Shown here: positions 45,357 to 58,000 of the stretch, in pieces
Layout: each line of letters begins with the position of its first letter
Position numbering within the stretch: the first letter of the stretch is position 1
Source: Lantana camara
Lineage: Eukaryota > Streptophyta > Magnoliopsida > Lamiales > Verbenaceae
Direction of reading: 5' to 3'
Length of the DNA stretch: 64,000 bases
Assembly (NCBI GenBank): GCA_037501455.1
Contig: CM074859.1
Coordinates: forward strand, 90,354,894 to 90,418,893
Translations under genes and position numbers: made by a program
Notes under the pieces: model-generated
Seen by the model: the letters and a program-made list of their open reading frames with translations, nothing else
Databases searched by the model: none
Told to the model about the DNA's origin: nothing

Positions 45357-48115
45357 TGTAGCACTCGGAACGCTAGGTAGCCATATCCCCCGCACTATAG
45401 TTCAATCCATATATGGAACGAACACCCATACATGAATCAAGCCTATAGCGAACGGGAGACAATAAAAAAAATGACACACTAGCTAGGTGGGACTAACCCT
45501 CAATTAAATACCAACATGCATAAAGATAAACGCAAGCATGATAATTTACATTCACTTCATTAACATCATTCAAGTTCATGACCATCACTTTTATTCATAT
45601 ACCATATCGATTATCCATAATCAATTTATAATATATATAAGTACCAAAACAGTTCATAAGTAATAGAAATGCATCAATAAATTACATGAGCTATAATGGA
45701 CCCAAATGAAAGACTCAAATCCCGCCTAGCACGTACCCTGCAAGACCTGAAAATGTAAGGTGTCAGTCTAAAAACGATTGAGTGAGCGATTTATAAATAT
45801 AAGCGCAATTACCATGTAAGCCATAATCTCGGGTAAGATTTTATAAAAGAAACAGTATAAGTTCAAGAATAAAATACTTTCGCGCCCGAGATTACAACTA
45901 GTCCAATTTACAATTCAATCAATCAGGGGCCCGACGAGTGAGGGCAAATCTCCAACCTTTCTCCGACAGTGTACAATAATTCAGTTGTTAAGTGATTAGG
46001 TGATCAAGCAATCAATTACAGTGCACAATTAGCAGTTTCAATAACTCCTTCTTCCTCCGGGTGATGGTGGGATTGCAAGGCCCCACCACCCAATTAATCT
46101 GGGTATAGGGTTCATGAGTCCCTATGCCCGGAACTCCTTCCTCCACTAATCTCCTAGTGGATTCAGGGGTCATCCCAACGACGTGAGGGGAGTGCAGAGT
46201 TACCCGTCAGCCCGTGCTTTCCTTGTTGGCTCATACACTAACCCCCGGGCCCACAGTGAACAATATACTCGTTAAAACAATCAATCAATCGGTACAATTC
46301 GGTAATTCAATTGAAAATCAATAAGGTTTTGGAAAATTATAGATATATAGATACATTTTGGCCGAAAGGTCACATAGGGTTGTAAGGGTTCTATATATCT
46401 AGAAATTAAACCTCACCTGACGAGCGACGGAACAAGACAAGGATACAAGAAAGTGCCCATACGATCAATGATCTCCGCCCTGGAGAAAAACTGGACAAGA
46501 AAGGAAATAACGGGAACTCGTGAGACGAGACTCAATATGAGACCAAGTATGACACACGACAATGCTCATGTAACACCTAAGAGATGAAATTAATCTCAAG
46601 GAGTCATGTATTCATATCATTCAAATATTTCAAGTTCAATTCAGATAGGGCATGGAGCCACACAATCATGTTTGAGCAATTAAGTACCAAGAAGCGTCAC
46701 ATAGGGCATACTTACCAATTAACCAAGAATATATATCATATAAGTCACATACGGGAGCCAAGGAAGTGAAAGGAATGCAATAAGAGAGGTTTTGGCAAAG
46801 TTTGGCAAAAGTTAACAATTTTCGAAAATGAACAGGCTGTAGGAAAACTGGAACATCTTGAGCTCTAGAATTTAGAATTAAGTTTTGTTTAATGGATAAG
46901 AAACTAGACATATAGAGTTTTCCGAGGAAATATGGCTCGTATTCTAGTTCAAAATGAGGAGAAAATGGCGTACGCTCGAAGTTAGGTGATTGCAGATTTG
47001 CGGTAAAGTGGCGACACCAAAAAGAATTGATTATATCTCACAAATGAAAAAAGTTATTGAGATGATTCCAATTGGAGGTTGTTCTAGCTTCAAGAGGTTT
47101 CCAACAGTTCAAAAATCAGGTCAATCGGAGTTCGTTTGAGGGGGTAAACGCCCGTTTGAAAAATGAACTGAAAGCAGAAACGGCGTTTGGTGTTATAACT
47201 AGGGCCCCAAACGGGCGTTTAGAAGCATTCTAGGAGAAAACAGGGGAAAAACGGGGAATGCACACGGGAATTGGCTCCCAAGCCATTCCAACACCAAATC
47301 AATGCAAGAATCAACTGAAAACTAACATATAACATATATATGGTTCAAATAAATCATTTAGAACACATTTAATCCATGGAAACATGTATAGATTATCAAT
47401 AATTCATCCAACAAACCCATATATTTCCATGGTATCCAATCTTCATATTATTCCATAACTCATGCAAGTTTTCAAGCCTAATACTCATGATCATGCTTCT
47501 AATCACTTATAAACAAGAAAGCATCACATAATCAACAAACCCTAATCATACATGGACTCAAGAATCAATCAAAATCCCCATTTATACCTTCAAATAGGAG
47601 AAAGAAAAGATGAGAGGATGATATGGTGATGATGCTCCAATTTATGCAACTTTCTTCCTTGAATCTAGCTTGAATAATGATGAAATCTTCTTCTCCTTCT
47701 TTGGTGTTTTGAACCGTAATGAGTGTGTGTGAGTGTGTGTAAATCTTGGATAAAATTTGATGAATGAAATAGAAGAGATGAGATGCATAAGGTATTTAAC
47801 AAAAGCCTTCCACTAATTACATGACTCAACACCTTTTTGCATTTAAGTCCTTCCAACAATTAAATTCATGCAATCAAGTTTCATTCCATGGAATATGATC
47901 ACTTAACTCCAATCACATTAAGGCAATTGAATCCACATATTTAAATAAATGGTCAAGTAAAGACACATAGGAGCATTTAGTCGCATGACAATTAATTCAA
48001 GTAAATTCTCACGCTAACAATAATTTCATATAAATTCATGGAAATTGAATACATCTAATGTTATGAAATTTACATAATATCCCATAAAGTATAAATTCAA
48101 AACCGGGGCGTTACA
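45357..48115 (-). repeat. 5' LTR of element C
   Basis: The 2759-bp LTR is nearly identical to 39277-42095 except for scattered changes and a loss of about 45 bp around 47180 that removes one palindrome and a half-site. It ends GGCGTTACA before the ATATA duplication. Confidence 0.82.
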
Positions 48116-48120
48116 ATATA

Positions 48121-50451
48121 TATAAAGAGCATAGCACATATCAAAAGGGTGGACTCATGGACCGGGAATAGGTGTTGCATACCAAAACCTTTCAAAACAA
48201 ACCCAAATATATACTTAAAAAACGTTTTCAGAAACTCTATTCCGATTCATGATTCCCATAACATATCATATCATATCATACGCTCGGCGAGTACGAGCTT
48301 CCAGCCTTTACTCCTCATATCATAACAAAATAGAAATACAGAATCATATCCATCCTCTACTGCGGTGATGGGAGAGTCCCGCGTTGGCCCTAACCATCCA
48401 TAACAAACAGACCCACAAGGGGTAGTGAGCCTACAAGTGTCCTCCCCGGCTTTTACACCGAAGGCTCAAAGTATCACGCCTCCCCTATCTCCCTGAGTCG
48501 TGAATGATACTTCAAATGGAACTACACACAGGTATATCCCCGACGGCCTTGACCATCCTGGGGGCTCCTTACCCATAACTCCTCAGATCCACATACATAC
48601 ATACATACAGATGCCAATATTTCATGGCCAACTCGCTATAGAATCATAACATATCATAATTTTCCAAAATAGCTTACATATGCCTTCATACTTAATTTCC
48701 AAAAGCAAGGATGGTCCACAAGGTCATAATCACATCTTATCCAACACATATCTAATCATATATAGAATATAACCGCATGCAAGGATCGAAATCATCATAT
48801 TAAGGTCATAGATCGCTTAGCTATACCAAAATCCTAAACCTCACCTTACACCGAAGAAGCCGAAGACAAGACGATTGATCCATTCCGGGATCAACACGGC
48901 CAACAAAACATCACCCCCGGTGCACCTGAAACAACTGATCACAAGAACAAGACTTAGATACAAGAATGAACCACATAGACGCAAAGCGTATGCTTATGGT
49001 TGAAATGAAGTCATGAGCCACGGAAACATGCATAAAACATTCATTTAAAATCATATAATTGAACACCAAGTACGTTTCAAGTAATTAAAGAAGCATACTA
49101 TAAAGTTTGGGATTCAAGGTGCATAATCGACATGTGTAAATCACTCATTTATTTATCATCAAATTACATTCCATGCACATAACATAGCATATAATACGGA
49201 TTTATATCGAAACATGCAAATTAATTAAGATGTAATGCATTAAGAGGCAAAAGAAATCAATTAAAAGCATAAGAAGATTATACACTAACACTCCAGGCAA
49301 CGGGAATGGTTATTCCCATCACAAGGCAAAACTGGGAAGGCCATTCCCACCAGCGCTCTCCGGGATGGCCGTTCCGGGCTAAAGCACAAAATGGGAACGG
49401 TCCTTCCCATCAGCGGAGGCTGACATCAGCCCTTGATGGGAAGGGTCGTTCCGGCCCTGATCTGGGAGCAGTTTCGTGCAGCTTCGAGAAAGACGAAGCT
49501 ATGGTCAAAAATGGCCGATTTTCACCAAAATTCAACATCTAAAATACACGAAAATCATATATATCATCACATAAATCATGCTTAGCACATATTCAAGCCC
49601 AAGATCTCAAGGATTCATCAAATAAGGCATAATCTTCAAGTTGGGTCAAGAGTTCATATTTCACAATATCTCATCAAATCATATCATATAATCAGTTTCA
49701 TGCCAAGATTCAAAGATAGAAATGAAATTCACATCAAGGGAATTTCGTTGCTTACCTTGGCTCTTGAAATGACGAAGAAACGAGGGAGATATGAGCTCTT
49801 GAAGTTGTGGAAAGGCTTAAGTCTACATCCTCCCTTGAAGCTCTCCATGGATGATATAATTTGTGTGAAGTCAAGTTTGAAATGAAGTTAGGTTAGGGTT
49901 TTAAGGTATATATAGGGTGGCTAAAGGTTTTATTTGGGTTTGAGCCCAAATAGATGACTTTCAGCCCAATAGGTCATATTTAAAAGGTTTAAGGTCGAAA
50001 CGGCTTCCGAAAAATACGAAATTAATTCCATTGGATCCGAATCATCAAATAGAGTCCAATGGTGGTGTCAGAATTCGAATCCGAATTCTCGAGTTCATAT
50101 TTGTTCAAAACGCACCCAAAGTCACCTAATTTCAATTAGGCCCAAAACTTCCAAAGAATTGTAAATAGACCCAAGTCCTATTTTAAATTCAACTCCAACA
50201 ATTAAATTAAATTCATACAAGTCATAAATCATGTCAATTCATATAATTCCAAGTTCGACATGCAAATTCACAATTTAACATCCGAGTTCATAATTTTCGA
50301 ATAATCTAAGTAAGCACTTAAATCAATTTAAATCACATAATTCAATCATAGTTGGAATTAATACACATAGTAAGGATTTTAATCACATAAATACGTAAAG
50401 AAACACTCTCATGACGTCGTACCTGTACGAACAATCGGATGGGGCATCACA
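48121..50451 (-). repeat. Main piece of solo LTR E
   Basis: This is the 5' part of LTR E (minus strand), ending TGTGATGCCCC at 50451. It contains GGCGAGTACGAGCTTCC-like and CCGGGAATAGG-like blocks, a CATACATACATACATACA microsatellite (about 48592-48607) and the palindrome cluster at 49302-49454. No gene; short frames at 49306-49885 are chance. Confidence 0.8.
49302..49454. repeat. Palindrome cluster of LTR E (GGGAACGGCCGTTCCC type)
   Basis: Five degenerate copies: 49302-49317, 49334-49348, 49361-49378, 49393-49408 and 49438-49454. The same arm type as LTR F and element B; offset from the LTR 5' end about 1.0-1.15 kb. Confidence 0.8.
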
Positions 50452-51185
50452 ATCACAACAAGAGAGGCCCGGTTGTACTCATTGTGGACATCCTTCCCAC
50501 ACTTATCAGCATTGTTGACACAGGTTGGGTTTGTGTTTGGAGATGTGGCAAACCGGATCACAAGATCGATATTTGTCCGGAGATGGCACTGGGAGCACAA
50601 CAAGGAGGCCAAAGACCATTGATTCGAGCCCATGCTTATGCTATCGGACGAGACGAGCAAGATACTGATATTGATCCCGATGTTGTGGTGGAAGGTACAT
50701 TATACATTCATAGCATACACATTCATGCATTGTTTGATCCGAGTGCCACCCATTCTTTTCTTTCTCGTGGCGTGGTCCCTTCTTTGCCTATGCTTGTTGT
50801 TTGTACTTCCTCTTGTTATGTAATTAGTTCCCCTCTCGGGGGGAGCTTAGAGACGAACCGTGTGTTTAAGGAAGTTCCGGTGAGTATCGAGGGCCGTATT
50901 TTTCTGGCAGATTTGATTGAGATGTCCATAGATAGATACGGGGCTATCTTGGGCATAGATTGGCTCTTTCTTCACCGAGCTAAGGTCGATTATTTTGAGA
51001 AGAAGGTTTATTTGGACTCGGAAGTGTTTGTTGGTGAAGGTTCAAAGACTCCACCACTTCTCTCTTTTACTGAAGCTTACAAGTTAGTCTGTGAGGGTGC
51101 TACTGGTTTTGTGGCTTATCTTCTCAACAAGCCTAAGGATCAAACTAAGATTGAGAAAAACCGAGGTTGTCAAAGACTTTCTTAG
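50452..51185 (+). pseudogene. Element A: gag zinc knuckle and aspartic protease region
   Basis: Right after LTR E a perfect CCHC knuckle is readable (CTHCGHPSHTYQHC, 50474-50515), and a second, slightly damaged one follows (CGKPDHKIDIC, about 50537-50578). The protease follows in the frame 50439-51185: VEGTLYIHSIHIHALFDPSATHSFLS, then LGIDWL. The retropepsin motif should read D-S/T-G-A; here it is DPSA, so the active site is lost. Gag and protease are joined, as in Tekay-like elements. Confidence 0.78.
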
Positions 51186-52025
51186 TGTATTTCCCGAGAC
51201 TTTGGATTCTTTACCACCAGAGCGGGAAATTGAGTTTGTAATTGATTTATTTCCGAGAGTTGAGCCTTATTCGAAGTTTCCATACCGAATGGCTTCGGTC
51301 GAGTTAAAGGAGTTGAAGACTCAACTTGATGGGCTCCTTGTCAGTGGCTACATCCAACCCAGTTGTTCGCGGTGGGGTGCATCGGTTCTATTTGTAAAGA
51401 AGAAAGATGGAACCTTGAGAATGTGCATCGACCATCGCGAGCTAAACAGGATGATAATTAAGAACAAGTACCCCCTCTCTCATATCTAAGAACTTCTCGA
51501 TTTGCTACAAGGATCAACGGTCTACTCCAAACTTGATCTACGACAAGGTTACTATCAGTTGCGAATTCGAGAAGGGGCTATTCCTAAGACGGGATTTAAC
51601 ACTCGGTATGGGCATTTTGAGTTTATTGTGATGCCGTTTGGTTTAACCAATGCCCCTACAGCTTTTATGGATATGATGTACAGGATTTTTCGTCCGTACC
51701 TTGATAAGTCCGTGGTGATCTTCATTGACGATATCCTTGTGTATTCCAAGTCTCCCGAAGAGCATGCACAACACCTTAAGATTGTGTTAGAGACTCTTAG
51801 AGAGCATCAACTGTTTGCCAAATTCAGCAAGTATGAATTTTGGATGATCGAGTGACTTTCTTGGGCCACGTAGTCTCCGGTAATGGGGTAGAAGTGGATC
51901 CATCTAAGATTGAAACAGTGGTGCATTGGGAGAAACCGAAGAATGCCTCAAAGGTAAGACGTTTCTTAGGTATAACGGGATACTATCGGAGATTTGTGAA
52001 GGATTTTTCCTAGATTGTTGTTCAT
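51186..52025 (+). pseudogene. Element A: reverse transcriptase
   Basis: [16 protein letters not shown] opens the region, then [35 protein letters not shown] and the catalytic [10 protein letters not shown], followed by FLGHVVSGNGVEVDP and FLGITGYYRRFVKDFS. Stops are TAA at 51487-51489 and TAG near 52012; a one-base shift occurs at about 51851. Copies element RNA to DNA in intact relatives. Confidence 0.82.
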
Positions 52026-52554
52026 TTGACCCGATTAACTAAGAAAAAGGTGAAGTTTGAGTGGGATGAGGCCTGCGAGGCAAGTTTACAAGTCTTGAAG
52101 GAGAAGTTAACTTCAGCACCAGTGTTAACCCTACCCGAGGGTTCTAAAGGGTATGTTGTGTATATCGATGCCTCGAAGGAAGGTCTGGGTTGTGTTCTCA
52201 TGCAGAATGGTCGAGTAATAGCTTATGCCTTGAGAAAGCTAAAAGACCAAGAGAAGAATTACCCCACTCATGATCTCGAGTTAGCCGCCGTGGTTTTCGC
52301 TTTGGCAAAGTGGCACCATTATCTCTGTGGGGTTTCTTTTGAGATCTTTTTCGACCACAAAAGCATTAAGGTGTTGGATGGAATTTCTTGAAGATTATGA
52401 TTATACCATCCATTACCATCAGGGTAAAGCTAATGTGGTTGCGGATGCGCTTAGTAGGAATGCTAGCGTATCTTCTTTGGAAGTTGATTCGGGAGAAAGT
52501 ATCGAGCCTACCGTGTTGAAGGCTCGTGTGGCTAATATTATAATATAACCCGAG
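52026..52554 (+). pseudogene. Element A: RNase H
   Basis: [17 protein letters not shown], then [20 protein letters not shown] and FFDHKSIK give the Asp, Glu and Asp of the Ty3-gypsy RNase H site, all present. A frame shift near 52375 is followed by [25 protein letters not shown], the standard end of the domain. A TAA at 52546 closes the frame. Confidence 0.8.
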
Positions 52555-53603
52555 TTGAAGCAGAGAATGTATGAAGCTCAAGCTATCGATCCTGAGATTC
52601 AAAAGTTGGTGTTGAAAGCCCGGGATGATCCAGAGTATCCGTTTGGTTTTGATGACATGGGGTTGTTGAGATTCAAGACTAGAGCTTATGTAACCGAGGA
52701 GTTAAAATGGGTAATTCTTAAAGAAGCTCATAGGTCGGGCTATTCCATCCACCCGGGAGGTGCAAAGATGTACCGGGATTTGAAGTAGTTCTATTAGTGA
52801 AATGGTTTAAAGAAGGATGTGGCCGAATTTGTGAAGCATTGCATGACGTGCCAAAGGGTAAAGGCAGAACACCAAAAGCTCGGAGGATTATTACAACCTT
52901 TACCTATTTCGGAATGGAAGTGGGAACAAGACACCATGGATTTCGTGTACGGGTTACCCAAAGCTAAGGGTAGACTTGATGGAATTTGGGTGATAATTGA
53001 TCGATTAACCAAGTCAGCACACTTCCTTGCAGTTCGGATGCTGACAAGATAAGTAAGCTTGCTAATAAGTATTGCAGAGAGATAGTCAGACTTCATGGTA
53101 CTCCTCTCAGTATTGTTTCCAACAGAGATCCTAGATTTACTTCTAAACTATAGCAGGAGATTCAGAAGAGGTTGGGTACTAAGCTTAAGTTCAGTATGGC
53201 TTCACATCCTCAAACAGGTGGGCAATCAGAGAGGTTGATTCAGTATTTGGAAGATATGTTTTGGGCTCGTGCCTTGGATTTCCAAACAAAGTGGGATGAA
53301 TAGGTGTACTTGATCGAGTTTGCTTACAATAACAGCTACCAAGCCTCGATCAAAACAGCCCCTTATGAGATCTTATATGGTCGAGAGTGTCAATCACCGT
53401 TGTTTTTCAATCTTGAATAGTGGAGATGGTCGAAACAGGAAGGTGTTCATAGAGATGTTAGAAAGACAAAACTCTCGGCAGCCACTCAGGATGAGGTTCA
53501 GAAAGTTCAGATCAAACGGCAACGTATGAAAGCCACACAAGATGGATAGAAAAAATATGCCAATCGTCGGAGAAGAAACCTCAAGTTTGAGGTTGGTGAT
53601 CGT
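52555..53603 (+). pseudogene. Element A: integrase
   Basis: The HHCC zinc region (HRSGYSIHPG..., ...CMTCQRVKAEHQ) is followed by the catalytic core: WEQDTMDFVYGLP (first Asp kept), SNRDPRFTS (the usual SDRD now SNRD) and GGQSERL (Glu kept). Stops at 52786, 52795-52800, 53149, 53300, 53417 and 53548 and a shift near 53045 break it. Integrase would insert the DNA copy. Confidence 0.78.
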
Positions 53604-53996
53604 GTGTTCTTGAAAGCATCTCCTCGCAAGGGTTTTGCAAGAATTGGCCAAGGAGGGAAGCTGAACCCTCGATACCTGGGTCCTTTCGAGATTCTTGAGA
53701 AAGTTGGAGAGGTTGCTTACCGATTGGACCTACTGCCAAATCTAACCGGGGTCTCAGTTGAGGAAGTACTATCCAATGATTCAGAGATCATTTCCCTTGA
53801 AGAAGCCGAAGTTGAACCGGATTTAACTTTTGTCCAAAAGCTGGGTAAGATATTGGATCGGAAGTTTCAAGGGTTGAGAAACCGGCGTATTCCCTTGGTT
53901 AAGGTTTTTTGGAGAAGTGACAAGAGCGAGGAAGCTACTTGGGAAACAGATGACAAAATGAGAAGATTTTATCCAGAGTTGTTTCCAGCCGAGTAG
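53604..53996 (+). pseudogene. Element A: integrase C-terminus with chromodomain-like tail
   Basis: The open frame of 130 residues begins with KLNPRYLGPFEILEKVGEVAYRL, the GPY/F-type module of gypsy integrases, and ends LRNRRIPLVKVFW...SEEATWETDDKMRRFYPELF. The latter is the pattern of plant chromovirus C-terminal chromodomains, thought to direct insertion to heterochromatin. The frame closes at 53994-53996, shortly before the purine tract. Confidence 0.75.
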
Positions 53997-54017
53997 TGAA
54001 TCTGGGGACCAGATTCT

Positions 54018-54033
54018 TTTAAGGGGAAGAGGT
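54018..54033 (+). promoter_or_regulatory. Polypurine tract of element A
   Basis: The stretch AAGGGGAAGAGG immediately precedes the 3' LTR start TGTGACACCC at 54034. Confidence 0.75.
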
Positions 54034-55064
54034 TGTGACACCCTGATTTCTCGACCGTACAGGTACGCACGCTACGCGTGTGAGTTTTGAAATTTAGGAT
54101 TTTTTTTTAATTCCTTTTTGTTGATTTATTCTTTCTTGAGAATTATGTGGTTTAAATTTCTTCTTTCGTGAATTTAATTACGTGAGTTATGTATTTAATT
54201 TCGCAAGCATGTTTAAGTGTCTAATTATTTGTAATTGTGAGAATTTTATTCCTATTTGACCTTAATTGAAACTTTCTATAACTTATGGACCTAATTGATA
54301 ATTTGATAAAGACTTAATTATAACATCTGTAAATTGAGTACTTGATTGCATGATTTTAAATTTGTCAAGGACTTGAGTGCAATTTCCTTCCTTCTTCACC
54401 TATTATTCACGATACAAACACACACATATACACACTTGCACATTTTATCTTCTTCTCTCTCAAGAACAAGGCACAATCTCTTCCATCTTCAACCCTCTCC
54501 ATTCGATCCATACTAGGAACTAAGAGCTAAGGATTTTCTTCCATCTTCTCCAAGAAATCATCACAAGACTCTATCTCTTCTCCATCCCCATCTTCTTTTT
54601 CCATCAAAGGTGATATATATGTGTTTATATATTTGATGAGTTTGAGAATTTGTTAGGGGTTTGATGTATATTGAATCCATGAACTTATATGAAACATTTA
54701 TGATGTATATGAGTTAGTTTAAGCATTCATAGCTAGAGTTTTCAGGTTGTTAGAGGCATTTATGATCATGGATTATATGAGGGTTTGTTGGTTGGTTATT
54801 GAAGATCCAAGCATGTTTATGTGTACTTCTTGATGCCTAAATGATATATAATGGTTGTACAAATGTTGTATATTGTTTCCTTGAGGCTTAGTTGCATTTT
54901 TGATTGGTTTGTGTGGTGTTTGCTCCTTTTCCCCGCGACCCCTGTTTCGCCAGTCGAGGATCCCAACTGGGACACTTTTTGTCAAGGCCGGGATTACCTG
55001 GTAGTGAACTGCCTGATCGACCATCCTAGCCGTGATCACGAACAGTGTAAAAATTGTCCAGACC

Positions 55065-58000
55065 TGTAACATCCCGATTCTTCGGCTTTCCAGGTACAAA
55101 CATCACGAGTGTGCTAAATGTGCTTTTAAATTAATTAATCATTCAATTATATGATTTATTTAATAATTGAATGAAGACAATATGCCTAATATGCCTTATG
55201 TCCTTATTTTGAACGTTTAATACCTTTTAACTCGTATTTAATCCGTTTAACTCTGTCTTTAATTTCGATTTTTGTGACAACTTGATATACCAGAATTATG
55301 TGATTTATAAACTTGTTTATATGCTCACTTCTTATTTTAGAGTTCGTTTGATACGGTTCTTAAACCGTTTTATTTGTTAGGGATTCGAGGGCCTAACTCG
55401 TTTCAGCGTACCTTAGGTTTCGGGCGGCGTAACTTGAGCTTGAGAATTCGGATTCGAATTTTGACACCACCATAGAACTTGTTTTGACGATTCAGGTCCA
55501 ATGGAACAAACCTTGTATTTTTCTGAATCCGTTTGAACCTCCTTTGGCTTAAAATCCGAACCAAATGGACCGGATCCTTTTGACCCGACCCATTTTGTTT
55601 TAACCCGACCCATTTCAGCCCCTTTCTTCCTCATTTGGATCGAGTAACAAGAGAGAGAGAAAGAAGAAGAGAGCTCCAAGCCCTAACCCTTGAAAGCTCA
55701 AGTTCTCTTGTTTCGACCACTTCCCCGACGATCTAAAGTAAGATTTCGACTCTCCTCGACGTGTGCTTTCATTATACACCACTTTGTTCTCTTGAATCTT
55801 TGTATATATGAAGCATGAGGAAGATGATGAATAGTATACTTGAATGAAAATTTGATTCCATGCCTCCATTCTTGAATTATTTGATCTAAGCTTGAAATAT
55901 GATGTTCTTTGGAGTTAAGAAGATGCATATTAGTTGGATTTTGAGTTGATGGTTGAAGCATGAGTGATTCACCATTAATGGAGCTTGAATTCTTGAAAAT
56001 GGCAACTTGGGTTCTAGCTTGATTCTTGCCTTAAGGTTGATATATGTGTTAAAGCATGTATATATGAACTTATGTTTTGAATTTGAGGTGATTTGGTTGA
56101 GATTTGCTTGTGTTTTGATTATTTTTGGCTTCTCCAGCATTAATGCCCTATTTTCCTGCTTATTTTGGGCCTGTATTGAATCCACGGTCATGGATTTTGG
56201 CCTTGAAGAAATCCATGGTCGTGGATTTGAGGCAGGAGCTCCGGATGGGTTCCAAGGTCGTGGAACCTCCCCTATTTTCTGTTTGAGTTTGTTTTGTTCC
56301 GTTGACCCATAATCCAAGCTTTGATTAACCTGCTTTTTGGGTACAATCAACCTTTTTGAGTCTATAACATTCTCCAATTGGAATCACCCCAAAATTCGTT
56401 CTAGATTATGAGTTATAACCATTTGAAATTTGTGTCACCACTTTACCGGAATTCTATTTTTGTCCAACTTCAAACCTACGCCATTTTCGCCTCGCTTTAA
56501 ACCATGATTCGAGCCATATACCATTTGAAAGATCTATGTGTCTAGTTTCATCTCCAAGAAACAAAACTCAATTTTCTTTTCTCAAACTCAAGTTATGATC
56601 GTTTTCCTACAGCTTTTCCGTTTTGAAAATTTCCAGTTTTTGGTCCATTTTCGCCCAGAGCCACTCCATGTGTTTTTCCTCCGTTTTTCTTGTACCTTTC
56701 TAACTTATAACTTGTTATAACATGGATATACGTGTGTAATTGATCTTATATGCCTTAATTTTTGCATTTATGATGTGATTTCGATGCTTGTGTACGAGTA
56801 TGAACTTGAATGCTCCATTGTTTGCAACGCTTGAGTTGATGCTTTGTTTATTCGATTCTTGTGATACTTTCTTACTTGTTTATGCTATGTATGAATTTTT
56901 AACATGTTATATGATGTGTTATGCTCATTTTTTGAAATTTATGGATTCGTTTAACGTGAAATATGTGAAATATGAAGTGATATACCTTGATATGAATTAG
57001 ATGCTACCTTGTTGAATTGTATTCGCATCACTTGCATTCATATACATTTTTCGAGCGTTATATAGTTCATTTTGAGTCTAAGTTACCTTGTGATGTCTAT
57101 TTTGTTCAGAGGAGTATCCCGTTGGTGACGAGATTGCTCCATAGGCGTTGGTTTTGTCCCCATTTGCCCCGATTTCGTCGGTGTAAGGTGAGGTTAGGTT
57201 ATAGATATACCCTAATGAAATGTGACCGTTATGTTTGCATGTGAATATAGGCCTTTTTGTATATGTAAGTATGGGTGAGCTATGATTATGCATGATTATG
57301 TTTTATGCTATAGAATAGGATATGCTAGGTACTAGAATATGTATGTTAAGCTTTACGTTAGATTATGTTATGTTGGTATGCTATGATCATGTTAGGGTTA
57401 TGAATATATTAGAATATGGATATGTTAGGATATGTTTATGCTAGAGATATGAGTATGATTATGCTTTATGAGTGTGTGTTGTGTTATGCCTCTGCTTTTG
57501 CCATGTCTCTGAGGTTGTGTACCTCTGGCATGTTATGCCTATGATATGCACGTGGTCGTGGACCTCCTTTTGCTTGGATTCTGGTAAGTCTCCGATGTTA
57601 TGTTTGCTCCGGGACGGCTTATTTTAGGTCGACAGATGTGTGCGTGTGTTCTACTCCGGGACAACTTACTTTAGGTCGATGGATGTGTATATGTGTGTGC
57701 GCGTTATGTTTGTTTTCCGTTATGATTAGTTATATTAGTTTTATGCATAATAATTCGTGAAATGGGAGTAGATTTTCAATTAATAAAATATGGTTGTTTT
57801 GGCCTTCGGCCTAAATCTTTTATTCCCTATATCTAGTATCACGTGTGAAAATGTTTTAGAGTGTAAAAACCATGCCTCAGTTCATGAACTCCCCTCTATG
57901 ATATGTGTTGTGCTCTGTATACATATATATACGTGCGTGTGTAGCCCCTCACTCAGTCTCTGGACTGACCCCTCCCTTTTTACGTTTTTAGTTTGCAGGT

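Larger units (their letters stand above)
39277..48115 (-). mobile_element. Element C: non-autonomous long-LTR gypsy-type element, minus strand (LARD-like)
   Basis: C is 8.84 kb. Its 5' LTR is 45357-48115 and 3' LTR 39277-42095 (minus orientation), with a Met-type primer site at 45337-45348 and a polypurine tract at 42096-42108 on the minus strand. The 3.26-kb interior has no gag or pol motif in any frame. Size, layout and motif arrays mirror element B, but the LTR sequence is clearly a different family. Inserted in solo LTR E. Confidence 0.8.
17425..50451 (-). mobile_element. Solo LTR E, minus strand, split by copia I and element C
   Basis: Its own pieces are 17425-17744, 39043-39276 and 48121-50451, together about 2.89 kb. 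On the minus strand it starts TGTGATGCCCC (50451) and ends GGGGTGCTACA (17425). The ATCAC duplication and intact gag reading on both sides show a single insertion in element A. No primer site or pol sequence belongs to it. The largest piece contains CTCGGCGAGTACGAGC (about 48282) and a palindrome cluster (49302-49454). Confidence 0.85.

Noticed and set aside
56007..56312. 101-residue plus frame in LTR D
   Set aside because: Lies across the palindrome cluster of a solo LTR and has no homology I recognise; its minus-strand counterpart is just as long.
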